Of a stretch of DNA of 64,000 nucleotides, positions 20,327 through 29,776 are shown in pieces. Position numbers and translations under genes: made by a program. The stretch spans positions 1,240,001 through 1,304,000 of the forward strand of contig NZ_JBDZDQ010000001.1 of the NCBI RefSeq assembly GCF_040049295.1. Reading direction: 5' to 3'. This DNA comes from Sphingomonas sp. KR3-1 (GTDB lineage: Bacteria > Pseudomonadota > Alphaproteobacteria > Sphingomonadales > Sphingomonadaceae). Position 1 is the stretch's first letter, and every line of letters starts with the position of its first letter. The notes under the pieces were generated by a model. It saw only the letters and a list, made by a program, of their open reading frames with translations, was not told where the DNA came from and made no database searches.

Positions 20327-21379
20327 ATGCACGGTCGATCGCACCTGAAGGCCCTCATGGTTGCAGCGGCGCTCGCCGCCGTGGCGACTGCGCCCGCAGC
20401 CCCCGCCCGGAACGGCCCCGCAGCGCCGGCCGCTATCGCCGGCGACGCGGCGATGACCAGCCTGCTCGATTATCTGCGCAACCAGAACAGCACCGGCTTC
20501 CTGGTGATCCAGAACGGCAAGATCCTGGTCGAGAAGAACTTCCCCGCGCCCGAGGGCGATCCGCAATTCCCGCTCTTCGTCTATGGCAAGACCGGCGACG
20601 GCGCGCTGCTCGAGGATGTCGCCTCGCAGCAGAAAAGCTTCGTCTCGGTGCTGGTCGGCGTCGCGATCGACAAGGGGCTGCTCGATGTCGAGAAGCCGGT
20701 CTCCGACTATATCGGCGCCGGCTGGTCCAAGGCGTCGCCCGAGCAGGAGGCGAAGATCCGCGTGATCGACGTGCTCCACATGGCGTCGGGCCTGAACGAG
20801 AAGTTCGGCTTCGAGGCGCCGTCGGGCACCAAGTTCTTCTACAACACGCCGGTCTACGCGATCACCAAGCGCGTGGTCGCCGCCGCCGCCAAGCAGCCGC
20901 TCGAGACGATCACCCGCGACTGGCTGACCGCGCCGGCGGGCATGGCCAACACCGCATGGCGCAAGCGCCCCGCCGCGCTCGCCAGCATCGGCAATGATAC
21001 CGGCCTGGTCACCACTCCGCGCGACACCGCGCTGTTCGGGCTGATGATCCTCAACAACGGCGTGTCGAACGACGGCAAGCGGGTGATCTCCGAAGCCAGC
21101 CTCAAGCTGATGTTCGAGCGCTCGCCGACGAACCCGGCCTATGGCCGGCTCTGGTGGCTGAACGGCGGCGACTACATGATGGGCGCGCTGGGCAACCGCA
21201 AGGAAGGCCCGCTGGTCGCCGCCGCGCCGGCGGACATGGTCGCCGCGCTCGGCGCGTTCAACCGCCGCCTCTATGTGGTGCCGAGCAGGAAGCTCGTCGT
21301 GGTGCGCACCGGCGCGACGGCGCCCGACAAGGATTTCGATCAGCAGCTCTGGCTGCGGCTGAACAAGGTGATCGGCTGA
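20327..21379 (+). CDS. Serine hydrolase, beta-lactamase class C fold
   Basis: 350 residues with a signal peptide (SHLKALMVAAALAAVATAPA). The nucleophile motif is S100-Q-Q-K103, followed by a Tyr in FFYNTPVYA. The enzyme is shorter than the one at 3607 and lacks its extra C-terminal domain. AGGAG six bases before ATG 20327 decides this start over the ATG at 20321. It lies 2 bases after the GntR stop and 34 bases before a carboxylesterase, pointing to an exported esterase or amidase in a shared catabolic unit. Confidence 0.85.
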   Translation: MHGRSHLKALMVAAALAAVATAPAAPARNGPAAPAAIAGDAAMTSLLDYLRNQNSTGFLVIQNGKILVEKNFPAPEGDPQFPLFVYGKTGDGALLEDVASQQKSFVSVLVGVAIDKGLLDVEKPVSDYIGAGWSKASPEQEAKIRVIDVLHMASGLNEKFGFEAPSGTKFFYNTPVYAITKRVVAAAAKQPLETITRDWLTAPAGMANTAWRKRPAALASIGNDTGLVTTPRDTALFGLMILNNGVSNDGKRVISEASLKLMFERSPTNPAYGRLWWLNGGDYMMGALGNRKEGPLVAAAPADMVAALGAFNRRLYVVPSRKLVVVRTGATAPDKDFDQQLWLRLNKVIG

Positions 21380-21413
21380 AGCCGGCCCGAACCACGACAT
21401 ATCGGAGGGAATG

Positions 21414-23066
21414 ATGGGAATAGCGCACCGCTTCGCGGCGCTTGGGCTGGCGCTTGCCGGCACCGCCGCCGTCAATGGGGCCGAGGCCCAGTCGATCGTC
21501 AAGGCACCCGCGGGCAGCGTCCGCGGCGTCCAGGCCGACGGGCAGAAGGTGTTCAAGGGCATTCCCTATGCGCTGCCGCCGGTCGGTGAGCGGCGCTGGA
21601 AGCCGCCGGTCGCCGTCCCCGCCTGGGCCGGCGTGCACGACGCGACGGCGTTCGGCCCCGCCTGCCAGCAGCCGCCCGCGCCGCCGAGCAGCATCTATGC
21701 CGAGACCTATCCGGCGATGAGCGAGGACTGCCTGTCGCTCAACATCTGGGCGCCCGCCGGCGCGAAGAAGGCGCCGGTGTTCGTGTGGATCCATGGCGGC
21801 AACCTGGTGCGCGGCTCGTCGCAGCAGGCGATGTTCGCCGGCGACAACCTCGCCCGGCGCGGCGTCATCGTCGTCTCGATCAACTATCGGCTCGGCGTGT
21901 TCGGCTATTTCGCGCACCCCGGCCTCAGCGCGGAATCGCCTGACGGCACCTCGGGCAATTACGGCGTGATGGACCAGATCGCCGCGCTGCGCTGGGTCAG
22001 GGCAAACATCGCGGCGTTCGGCGGCGACGCCGGCAACGTGACGATCGCCGGCGAGTCCGCCGGCGGCCTCGCCATCCTCCACCTCCTCGCCGCGCCCCAG
22101 GCGCGCGGGCTGTTCAGCAAGGCGATCGTCCAGAGCGCCGCGCTGATGAACATCCCCGACCTCAAGGAGATGAAGCACGGCGTGCCCTCGGCCGAGGCGC
22201 TGGGCGTGCACTATGCCGGCGCGATCGGCGCCAAGACCGTTGCCGAGCTGCGCGCGATCCCCGGCCCCGATCTCGCCGCGCTGGCGGCCAAGGCCGGCTT
22301 CGCCTCGACCGCGATCGTCGACGGCAAGGTCCTGCCCCGCCAGCTGATCGAGACGTTCGAGCGCGGCGAGCAGGCGCATGTCCCGCTGATGACCGGCTTC
22401 ACCGCCGGCGAGATCAGCACGATGAAGTCGATCCTGCCCGGCCTGCCCGAGGCATCGACCTTCACGCCCGCCAGCTACGAAGCGAAGATCCGCGCCAGTT
22501 ACGGCGAGTTCGCCGACACCTTCCTGCGGCTCTACCCGTCGAGCGACATCGGCAAGTCGATGCTCGCCGCCGCGCGCGACGGCTTCTTCGCCTGGAACTC
22601 GCAGCGGCTGGTGCGCGATCAGGCCAAGGCCGGCCAGCCGACCTATCTCTATTATTTCGACCATGGCTATCCGGCGGCAGACGCGGCCGGCATCCACGCC
22701 TTCCACGCGTCCGAAGTGCCCTACATGTTCGGCACGATCGACCGCGTCACCAGCCTGTGGCCGGCGATCCCGCAGACCGAGGCGGAGCGCAGCCTTTCCG
22801 ATGCGATGGTCGGCTATTGGGCGAGCTTCGCGCGCTCCGGCACGCCCAGCGCCGCGGGCCAACCCGCCTGGGCACCCCATAACCGGGACGCCGCCTACAT
22901 GCTCTTCTCCGACAAGCCGCACGCCGCGGCCAACCTCAAGCCCGAGGAATATGCGCTGAACGACGAGATCATCTGCCGCCGCCGCGCCGCGGGCAACATC
23001 CCCTGGAACTGGAACATGGGCGTGATCTCGCCGCCGCTGCCGCCCGCCGTGGAGACCTGCAAGTGA
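21414..23066 (+). CDS. Type B carboxylesterase (alpha/beta hydrolase)
   Basis: 550 residues, normal for the family. Signal peptide to about residue 25 (ALAGTAAVNGAEA), then the carboxylesterase signature EDCLSLNIW, oxyanion block FVWIHGGN and nucleophile elbow GESAGG with S215. GGAGGG upstream favours ATG 21414 over the adjacent ATG 21411. It would hydrolyse an ester in the periplasm; the acid released could feed the acyl-CoA synthetase that follows with a 4-base GTGA overlap. Confidence 0.92.
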   Translation: MGIAHRFAALGLALAGTAAVNGAEAQSIVKAPAGSVRGVQADGQKVFKGIPYALPPVGERRWKPPVAVPAWAGVHDATAFGPACQQPPAPPSSIYAETYPAMSEDCLSLNIWAPAGAKKAPVFVWIHGGNLVRGSSQQAMFAGDNLARRGVIVVSINYRLGVFGYFAHPGLSAESPDGTSGNYGVMDQIAALRWVRANIAAFGGDAGNVTIAGESAGGLAILHLLAAPQARGLFSKAIVQSAALMNIPDLKEMKHGVPSAEALGVHYAGAIGAKTVAELRAIPGPDLAALAAKAGFASTAIVDGKVLPRQLIETFERGEQAHVPLMTGFTAGEISTMKSILPGLPEASTFTPASYEAKIRASYGEFADTFLRLYPSSDIGKSMLAAARDGFFAWNSQRLVRDQAKAGQPTYLYYFDHGYPAADAAGIHAFHASEVPYMFGTIDRVTSLWPAIPQTEAERSLSDAMVGYWASFARSGTPSAAGQPAWAPHNRDAAYMLFSDKPHAAANLKPEEYALNDEIICRRRAAGNIPWNWNMGVISPPLPPAVETCK

Positions 23067-24649
23067 TCGATGGCTCCATGCAGGATTTCCCGCTGACGCT
23101 CGATCGGATCGTCGATCACGCAGCGAAATGGCATCCCGAAGTCGAAGTGGCGACCGGCGGCGAAGGCGGCGCGATCGCCCGCACGACCTATGCCGAGCTG
23201 CGCACCCGCTCGCACGCGGTCTCGCGCCTGCTCGCCGATCTCGGCACCCGTACCGGGGACCGCGTCGCCACGCTGGCGTGGAACAGCCAGGCGCATGTCG
23301 AGAGCTGGTATGCGATCATGGGCATGGGCGCGGTCTGCCACACGCTCAACCCGCGCCTCACCGCCCCGCAGCTCGCCTGGATGCTCGCACAGTCGGGCGC
23401 GCGTTTCCTGATCGTCAGCGCCGACCTGATGGTGCTGGCGCTCAAGATCCTCGACGATGCGCCGGGCATCGAGCGCGTGTTCGTGATCGATGGCGAGGTC
23501 TCGCCGAAGAGCTACGGCACCGCCCGGATCGCGCCGCTCGAGCCGCTGATTGCCGAAGGCAATAGCGACTTCGCCTGGGGCGATTTCGACGAGAAGGCGC
23601 CGAGCGGCCTGTGCTTCACCTCGGGCTCGACCGGCGCGCCCAAGGGCGTGACCTACACGCACCGCTCCAGCTTCATGCACACGCTGCGGCTGCTCCAGGC
23701 CGACGTATCGGGCATCACCAGCCGCGACGTCGTCATGCCCGTCGTGCCGATGTTCCATGCCAATGCCTGGGGCCTGCCCTTCGCGGTGCCGGCGGCCGGC
23801 GCCAAGCTCGTCCTGCCCGGCCGCCATCTCGACGGCGCCAGCCTCGCCCGGCTGATCGCGGCGGAGGGTGTGACGATCGCGGTGGGCGTGCCCACCGTGT
23901 GGCTCGGCCTGTGCGATCATCTCGACGCAACCGGCACCACCCTCCCGTCGCTAGAGCGGATCATCGTCGGCGGCGCGCCGATGCCGCCCGCGCTGATGGA
24001 GCGGATCGAAGGCCAGCTCGGCATTCCCGTCCAGACCAGCTGGGGCATGACCGAGCTGTCGCCGGTCGGCACCTTCGGCGTGCTCAGCAACCCGGACCGC
24101 GATGCGCTGATCTCGGGCCGCCCCGCGCTCGGCATGGACCTGCTGCTGATGGACGAGAGCGGCGTGCCGCTGCCCGAGCAGCGCGATGTCGAGGGCCGGC
24201 TGCACGTGCGCGGCGCCGCGGTGATCGATCGCTATTTCGGCCAGGAGCGCAGCGCGACCACCGCGGACGGCTGGTTCGACACCGGCGACCTCGCCAGGAT
24301 CGACCGCGCCGGCAACCTGATGATCACCGGCCGCGCCAAGGACCTGATCAAGTCGGGCGGCGAGTGGATCAATCCGGCCGAGATCGAAGCGGTGGTCAGC
24401 GCGCTGCCGCAAGTCTCGCTTGCCGCGGTGATCGGTCGCAGCGACATCAAATGGGGCGAGCGACCGCTGCTCCTCGTCGAGCTGCGCGAGGACCAGGAGA
24501 TCAGCGACCAGGAGCTGCTCGGTGCGCTGCGCGGCCAGGTCGCCTCCTGGTGGATCCCCGACACGGTGGTCCGCGTCGCCGCGATGCCGCGCGGATCGAC
24601 GGGGAAGATCGACAAGCTGCAGCTACGGGCGGCGTATAGCGGGGCATAA
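23063..24649 (+). CDS. AMP-dependent acyl-CoA synthetase (medium/long-chain type)
   Basis: 528 residues of the ANL superfamily. Motifs: P-loop TSGSTGAPKGVTYTH, A5 block GMTELSPVGT, A7 GWFDTGDLARID, hinge ITGRAKDLIKSGGEWI and the C-terminal lysine in RGSTGKIDK. It activates a carboxylic acid to its CoA thioester using ATP. The start is GTG, with GGAGA seven bases upstream and overlapping the esterase stop. The product may enter the beta-oxidation set on the opposite strand (24806-28937). Confidence 0.92.
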   Translation: MIDGSMQDFPLTLDRIVDHAAKWHPEVEVATGGEGGAIARTTYAELRTRSHAVSRLLADLGTRTGDRVATLAWNSQAHVESWYAIMGMGAVCHTLNPRLTAPQLAWMLAQSGARFLIVSADLMVLALKILDDAPGIERVFVIDGEVSPKSYGTARIAPLEPLIAEGNSDFAWGDFDEKAPSGLCFTSGSTGAPKGVTYTHRSSFMHTLRLLQADVSGITSRDVVMPVVPMFHANAWGLPFAVPAAGAKLVLPGRHLDGASLARLIAAEGVTIAVGVPTVWLGLCDHLDATGTTLPSLERIIVGGAPMPPALMERIEGQLGIPVQTSWGMTELSPVGTFGVLSNPDRDALISGRPALGMDLLLMDESGVPLPEQRDVEGRLHVRGAAVIDRYFGQERSATTADGWFDTGDLARIDRAGNLMITGRAKDLIKSGGEWINPAEIEAVVSALPQVSLAAVIGRSDIKWGERPLLLVELREDQEISDQELLGALRGQVASWWIPDTVVRVAAMPRGSTGKIDKLQLRAAYSGA

Positions 24650-24650
24650 A

Positions 24651-24805
24651 ATCCTCCCTCGCGAAGCGGGGGAGGAGGACCAGCCGAAGGCTGGTGGAGG
24701 GGGCATGGCCGCGAGCGAAGAAGATGGCGAGCGGGTTTCCCCCTCCACCACCGGCTTCGCCGGCGGTCCCCTTCCCCCGGAGCTGTGCTCCGAGGGAGGA
24801 ATCTT
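24651..24805. repeat. GC-rich inverted-repeat cassette, copy 1
   Basis: About 155 bases bounded by inverted ends (ATCCTCCCTC ... GAGGGAGGAAT) and containing three nested hairpins, including CCAGCC-GAA-GGCTGG. It fills the space between two convergent genes and may also act as a bidirectional terminator. Same family as 52309-52444. Confidence 0.6.
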
Positions 24806-25987
24806 TCAAACCCGCTCCACCACCAGCGCGATACCCTGGCCGCCGCCGATGCACATCGTCGCCAGGCCGTAGCGCCCGCCGATCCGCGCCAGCTCGTGGA
24901 CCAGCTTGGTAGCGATGATCGCGCCGGTCGCGCCGACCGGATGGCCGAGCGAAATGCCGCTGCCATTGGGGTTCACCTTGGCAGGATCGAAGCCGAGCTG
25001 GTCCGACACGGCGCATGCCTGCGCCGCGAACGCCTCGTTCGATTCGATCACGTCCATGTCCGCCACCGACAGTCCCGCGCGCGCCAGCGCCGCGCGGGTG
25101 GCGGGCACCGGGCCCATGCCCATGAAGTTGGGGTCGACGCCGGCATGGCCATAGGCGACGATCCGCGCCATCGGCGTCAGCCCGTGCACGGCAATCGCCG
25201 CCTCGGTCGCCAGCACCAGCGCCGCGGCGCCGTCGTTGATCCCCGAGGCGTTGCCCGCGGTCACCGTGCCGTCCGCCTTGAAGATCGTGCGCAGCTTGGC
25301 GAGATCGGCGGCATTGGCGTCGGCGCGGACATGCTCGTCGACCGCGAACACCTTGGTCGCGCGTCCGGCCTTGACCTCGATCGGCACGATCTGCCCCTCG
25401 AACCGCCCCTCGGCGATCGCGCGGGCGGCGCGGGCATGGCTCTCGGCGGCATAGGCGTCCTGGCGCGCGCGATCGATGCCGTGGCGCTCGGCGACATTCT
25501 CCGCGGTCACGCCCATCAGCCCGCCGCCGAACGGATCGGTCAGCGCGCCGTTCAATCCGTCGACCACCGTCGCGTCGCCCATCTTCTGCCCCCAGCGCGT
25601 GGCGGGGGAATAATAGGGCGCGCGGCTCATCACTTCGGCGCCGCCGGCCAGCGCGATCTCGGCATCGCCGAGCATCAGCATCTGCGCGGCGGAGACCACG
25701 GCCTGCAGCCCCGAGCCGCACAGCCGGTTGACCGTCATCGCGGGCACGTCCTTGGGAATGCCTGCCTCGATCGCCGCGACGCGCGCCAGATAGGCGTCGC
25801 GCGGCGCGGTCGGGATCACCTGGCCGAACACGACATGGCCGACGGCATCGGGGGCAAGTCCTGCCGCCTCGAGTACGGCGCGCGTCACGGTGGCGCCCAG
25901 GCTGCCGGGTGTCTCGTCCTTCAGCGCGCCACCAAAGGTGCCGATCGCGGTGCGCCGCGCGGCGGCGATATAGACATTCTGGGTCAT
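24806..25987 (-). CDS. Thiolase: acetyl-CoA acyltransferase
   Basis: 393 residues, standard thiolase length. Catalytic residues are all present: acylated C90 in NRLCGSGLQ, H349 in SLGHPVG, C379 in MCIGGGQG. It performs thiolytic cleavage of 3-oxoacyl-CoA in degradation, or condensation of two acetyl-CoA if biosynthetic. Placement with an SDR and a FadB-like protein under a FadR-type regulator favours degradation. Its ATG overlaps the SDR stop (ATGA). Confidence 0.93.
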   Translation of the reverse strand: MTQNVYIAAARRTAIGTFGGALKDETPGSLGATVTRAVLEAAGLAPDAVGHVVFGQVIPTAPRDAYLARVAAIEAGIPKDVPAMTVNRLCGSGLQAVVSAAQMLMLGDAEIALAGGAEVMSRAPYYSPATRWGQKMGDATVVDGLNGALTDPFGGGLMGVTAENVAERHGIDRARQDAYAAESHARAARAIAEGRFEGQIVPIEVKAGRATKVFAVDEHVRADANAADLAKLRTIFKADGTVTAGNASGINDGAAALVLATEAAIAVHGLTPMARIVAYGHAGVDPNFMGMGPVPATRAALARAGLSVADMDVIESNEAFAAQACAVSDQLGFDPAKVNPNGSGISLGHPVGATGAIIATKLVHELARIGGRYGLATMCIGGGQGIALVVERV

Positions 25988-26868
25988 GCGTTCACCTTGT
26001 CGGCGCGGGCGGCCATTTCGTACTGATATTGCTGCTCGCCGCGCGCGGGGATCATCTCGCCTTCACGCGCACCGACCGCGTCGATCCGATCGAGCAGCGC
26101 ATCCGCCACGCCCGCGCCGTCGCCCAGGAACAGCCCGCGGGTCATCGTCACATGCGCCTGCTCGAAGCTGCCCGCACCGGCGAGCAGGATCGCGCGGCTC
26201 GGCGCGTCCTCGGCGGCGAGCGCGACGATCGCCGGGCTCACCAGCGAGGCGTCGAGCCCCGCCAGCATCTCTTCGGAATAGAGCCCGTTGGTCATCCCCG
26301 TCGCCGCGCTCGGCGCCAGGCAGTTGACCCGGATGCCATAGCGCTCGCCTTCGATCGCGAGCGTCTGCATCAGCCCGACCAGCGCCATCTTGGCGGCGCC
26401 GTAGTTCGCCTGGCCGAAATTGCCGTAGAGGCCCGAGGACGAGGTGGTGAAAACGATCCGCCCGTAATTCTGCGCGCGCATCGTGTCCCACACTGCCTTG
26501 GTGCAGTTGACCGATCCCATCAGGTGCACGTCGAGCACCAGGCGGAAATCGTCGAGGTCCATCTTGGCGAAGCTCCTGTCGCGCAGGATGCCGGCATTGT
26601 TGATCAGTATGTCGATTCGGCCCCAGCGGGCGAGCGTTTCCTCGCACATCGCCTGCACGCCGGCATAGTCGGTGACGCTCACTGCCGCCGCCAGCGCCTC
26701 GCCGCCCGCCGCCGCGATCTGCGCGACGACGGCCTGGGCCGCCTCGCCGTTCATGTCCGCGACGACCACCTTGGCGCCGCGCGCCGCCAGCGCGATCGCA
26801 TGCGCCGCGCCCAGCCCGCCGCCGGCACCGGTGACGATCGCCACCCGGGTCGAGAGATCGATCCCCAT
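25984..26868 (-). CDS. SDR family 3-hydroxyacyl-CoA dehydrogenase-like protein
   Basis: 294 residues. Cofactor motif TGAGGGLG (13-20), NNAG (90-93) and catalytic Y156-x-x-x-K160. The N-terminal 250 residues resemble the dehydrogenase part of peroxisomal multifunctional enzyme type 2; a C-terminal tail of about 45 residues is extra. It probably oxidises a 3-hydroxyacyl-CoA or a related alcohol. AAAGGAA precedes the ATG. Middle gene of the thiolase-SDR-FadB operon. Confidence 0.88.
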   Translation of the reverse strand: MGIDLSTRVAIVTGAGGGLGAAHAIALAARGAKVVVADMNGEAAQAVVAQIAAAGGEALAAAVSVTDYAGVQAMCEETLARWGRIDILINNAGILRDRSFAKMDLDDFRLVLDVHLMGSVNCTKAVWDTMRAQNYGRIVFTTSSSGLYGNFGQANYGAAKMALVGLMQTLAIEGERYGIRVNCLAPSAATGMTNGLYSEEMLAGLDASLVSPAIVALAAEDAPSRAILLAGAGSFEQAHVTMTRGLFLGDGAGVADALLDRIDAVGAREGEMIPARGEQQYQYEMAARADKVNA

Positions 26869-26879
26869 CTTGATTCCTT

Positions 26880-28937
26880 TCAGAGATTGGCCGCGTCGAG
26901 CGACGCGAAATTACGGTCCGTGCGCGCCAGCTCGACGAGCAGCGGCGCGGGCGTCCAGGCCCAGCCGTTGCGGCCCGCCGCGAACTGCGCGATCCGCTCG
27001 AGCACCTGCGTCAGCCCGATCTGGTCGGCGAAGTACATCGGCCCGCCGCGCTCGCCGGGGAAGCCGTAGCCGTCGAGATAGACGACATCGACATCGACCG
27101 GGCGATAGGCGATGCCCTCGCCCAGGATCTTCGCGCCTTCATTGATCAAAGCATAGATGCAGCGCTCGACGATCTCCGCATCGCTGATCGCTCGCCGTTC
27201 GATGCCGAGCCGCGCGGACTCCGCCAGGATCAGCGCGTCGATCTCGGGATCGGGCTCGGCGGTGCGCCCGTCGGGATAGCGATAAAAGCCGGCCCCGGTC
27301 TTCTGTCCGAAGCGGCCAAGCTCGCAGACGAGATCGGGGATCTTCGAATAGGGCCGGTCGGGCTGCTCCAGCGCGCGGCGCTTGCGGATGCTCCAGCCGA
27401 TGTCCTGCCCGGCCAGGTCCATCACCGCGACCGGGCCCATCGCCATGCCCCAGCGCTTGAGCGCGCCGTCGAGCTGCGCCGGCAGCGCGCCTTCCTCGAG
27501 CAGGAACCAGGCCTGGCGCAGATATTCCTCGAACATGCGGTTGCCGACGAAACCGTCGCACACGCCCACCGCGACCGCGCTCTTGCCGATCGCCTTGCCG
27601 AACGCCATCGCCGTCGCCAGCGTCTCGGGCGAGGTCTTCGCGCCGCGCACCACTTCGAGCAGCTTCATCACGTTTGCGGGCGAGAAGAAGTGCAGCCCCA
27701 CCACGCGCTCGGGCGTGGCGGTGAACGCCGCGATCGCATCGAGATCGAGCGTCGAGGTGTTGCTCGCCAGGATCGCGTCCGGCCGCGCGACGCGCTCCAT
27801 GCCGGTGAACACCTGGCGCTTGACGTCCATGTCCTCGAACACCGCCTCGATCAGCAGGTCTGCGTCCGCGGCGGCATCGATGTCCGCCGCGCCGGTCAGC
27901 GCGCCGACCCGCGCGTCGGCCGTCGCCGCGTCGATCCGCCCCTTCTCGACATCGCGCAGGATCGTCTTGGCGATGCTCGCCCGCGCCTTGTCGAGCGCGT
28001 CGGCGCGCGGCTCGACCAGCGTCACCTTGATCCCGGCATTGAGCAGGGAGAGCGCGATGCCCGTCCCCATCAGCCCGCCGCCGATCACCGCGACCGTGCC
28101 GATCCTGCGCGGCTTCACCTCGCCGAGGCCGGGCACGCGCGCGGCAATGCGCCGGCCGAAGAATGCGTGCCGCAGCCCGCGCGATTCGGCCGAGCCGAGC
28201 AGCTCGCTGAACAGCTCGGCCTCGACCTTCAGCCCGCCGGCAAAGTCGTGCGTGCCTATCGCCTCGACACAGGCGACGATCCGCCGCGCCGCCAGCGAGC
28301 GGGGCCTGGCCGCCGCCAGCGCCTCGGCAAGGTCCGCCGGGACCGGCATCTCGCCCGTGCGGCGCACCGGCGCGCCGCCCTGAAGCAGCGCGATCGCCGC
28401 CGCCTCGGCATCGCCGGTCACCAGCCCGTCGACGATCCCGGCGTCGCGCGCCTGCGCCGCGGTGAGGATCCGCCCGCTCAGCATCAGCTCGAGCCCGGCC
28501 TTGGCGCCGACCAGCCGCGGCAGCCGCTGCGTGCCGCCGCCGCCCGGCAGCACGCCCAGCGTCACTTCGGTCAGCCCGATCTTCGCGCCCTCGGACGCGA
28601 CACGGTGGTGGCAGGCGAGCGCCAGCTCGAGCCCGCCGCCCAGGCAGGCGCCGTTGATCGCTGCCGCAACCGGCTTGTCCGAGCGCTCGATCGCCTCGAT
28701 CATCGCGCGATTGGCATCGATTTTCGACGGATCACCATCGAATTCGGTGATCTGCGCTCCCGCGCTGAAGATCCTCGCTCCGCCACTCACGACAATTCCC
28801 GCCACCCCGGGATCCGCGACCAGCCCGGCAAAGGCATTGGCGATCACGCCGACGCCGTGCACCGACTGGGTGTTCACCGGCGGATTGGAGAAACGCAGCA
28901 CCGCGACTGCCCCGCGCCGCTCGACCTCGACTTGCAA
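26880..28937 (-). CDS. FadB-like multifunctional enoyl-CoA hydratase/3-hydroxyacyl-CoA dehydrogenase
   Basis: 685 residues. N-terminal crotonase domain (about 1-190) with the oxyanion block GACLGGGLELALACH, NAD-binding domain starting at AVIGGGLMGTGI (about 285) and two C-terminal 3HCDH domains containing HFFSPANVMKLLEVV and GVCDGFVGNRMF. It converts enoyl-CoA to 3-oxoacyl-CoA. The first codon is taken as TTG at 28937, five bases after GGGAGGG; no ATG fits the crotonase N-terminus. First gene of the minus-strand beta-oxidation operon, divergent from the FadR-type regulator. Confidence 0.92.
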   Translation of the reverse strand: MQVEVERRGAVAVLRFSNPPVNTQSVHGVGVIANAFAGLVADPGVAGIVVSGGARIFSAGAQITEFDGDPSKIDANRAMIEAIERSDKPVAAAINGACLGGGLELALACHHRVASEGAKIGLTEVTLGVLPGGGGTQRLPRLVGAKAGLELMLSGRILTAAQARDAGIVDGLVTGDAEAAAIALLQGGAPVRRTGEMPVPADLAEALAAARPRSLAARRIVACVEAIGTHDFAGGLKVEAELFSELLGSAESRGLRHAFFGRRIAARVPGLGEVKPRRIGTVAVIGGGLMGTGIALSLLNAGIKVTLVEPRADALDKARASIAKTILRDVEKGRIDAATADARVGALTGAADIDAAADADLLIEAVFEDMDVKRQVFTGMERVARPDAILASNTSTLDLDAIAAFTATPERVVGLHFFSPANVMKLLEVVRGAKTSPETLATAMAFGKAIGKSAVAVGVCDGFVGNRMFEEYLRQAWFLLEEGALPAQLDGALKRWGMAMGPVAVMDLAGQDIGWSIRKRRALEQPDRPYSKIPDLVCELGRFGQKTGAGFYRYPDGRTAEPDPEIDALILAESARLGIERRAISDAEIVERCIYALINEGAKILGEGIAYRPVDVDVVYLDGYGFPGERGGPMYFADQIGLTQVLERIAQFAAGRNGWAWTPAPLLVELARTDRNFASLDAANL

Positions 28938-28987
28938 AGCTTCCCTCCCATTGGCAGCGTTGAGCGAGCCGGGTATCAAATGTTGGT

Positions 28988-28998
28988 TTGTTGGACAA
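28988..28998. promoter_or_regulatory. Predicted FadR-type operator
   Basis: TTGTTGGACAA has perfect TTGT/ACAA arms and fits TnGTnnnACnA. It sits between the divergent beta-oxidation operon and its regulator, touching the regulator's Shine-Dalgarno region, which would allow control of both. Confidence 0.55.
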
Positions 28999-29008
28999 AG
29001 GGATTTTG

Positions 29009-29743
29009 ATGGCATTCGCAAAGCTCACGATCGCGCGTGCCTATCAGGCAGTGCAGCAGGCACTGGAGGAGGCGATCGTCAGCGGTGCGCTGGCGCCGGG
29101 CGAGCCGCTGCCGACCGAGACCGAACTGGCCGAGAAGTTCGGGGTGACGCGCCACACGGTGCGCGAGGGGATGCGCGCGCTCGAGCAGAGCGGGCTGGTC
29201 AAGCGCGATGCCGGGCGCCGGCTCCACGTCACTCGCCCCAAACACGATGCGCTCGCCTCGCAATCCTCGCGCGCGCTGGTGATGCAGCAGGTCTCGTTCG
29301 GCGAGATCTGGGAAGTGGCGATGCAGCTCGAACTGCTGGCGATGGACCTGCTCGAGGGCCGCATCGACGACGATCTGGTCGAGAAGCTGGAGGCCAATGT
29401 CGCGGCGATGGCCGCCGCGCTCGATGCCGGCGCGCCGATCAGCGACCTCGATGTCGAGTTCCACGCGCTGCTCGCGCACGCCACGCAGAACCGCGTGCTG
29501 CTGCTGTCGCGCGAGCCGGTGTCGCTGCTCTTCTATCCCTCGCTCGACCGGCTGTTCACCCACCCCAAGACCAGGGACCATTCGCCCTGGCGCATCCTGG
29601 AGGCGCATCGCGAGATCGTCGCCGGGCTGCGCGCGCGCGACCTCGACCGGGCGAAGCTGTGGATGAAACGGCACATGGCCGATTTCCGCCGGGGCTATGA
29701 ACTCGCGGAGCTGCCGCTCGACGCGCCGATCGGCCCGGCATAG
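29009..29743 (+). CDS. FadR-type GntR family regulator
   Basis: 244 residues. Winged HTH (about 5-70, PTETELAEKFGVTRHTVREGMRALEQSG) then a helical ligand-binding domain. In the second part VEFHALLAHATQN and LEAHREIVAGLRARD match the metal/ligand-binding helices of FCD domains. ATG 29009 follows AGGG by six bases. Divergent from the FadB/SDR/thiolase operon, so likely its repressor, responding to an acyl-CoA or organic acid. Confidence 0.9.
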   Translation: MAFAKLTIARAYQAVQQALEEAIVSGALAPGEPLPTETELAEKFGVTRHTVREGMRALEQSGLVKRDAGRRLHVTRPKHDALASQSSRALVMQQVSFGEIWEVAMQLELLAMDLLEGRIDDDLVEKLEANVAAMAAALDAGAPISDLDVEFHALLAHATQNRVLLLSREPVSLLFYPSLDRLFTHPKTRDHSPWRILEAHREIVAGLRARDLDRAKLWMKRHMADFRRGYELAELPLDAPIGPA

Positions 29744-29768
29744 GCCCGCGCACCGAAGCGCGCGGGCC
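29743..29768. terminator. Hairpin between convergent genes
   Basis: Nine-base perfect inverted repeat (GGCCCGCGC / GCGCGGGCC, 8-base loop) starting at the regulator's last base. No T-run follows on either strand, so terminator function is tentative. Confidence 0.4.
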
Positions 29769-29776
29769 GGGCAGGA

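Noticed and set aside
24651..24805. Hairpin cassette considered as an insertion sequence
   Set aside because: No transposase frame; length about 155 bases. Kept only as a repeat.
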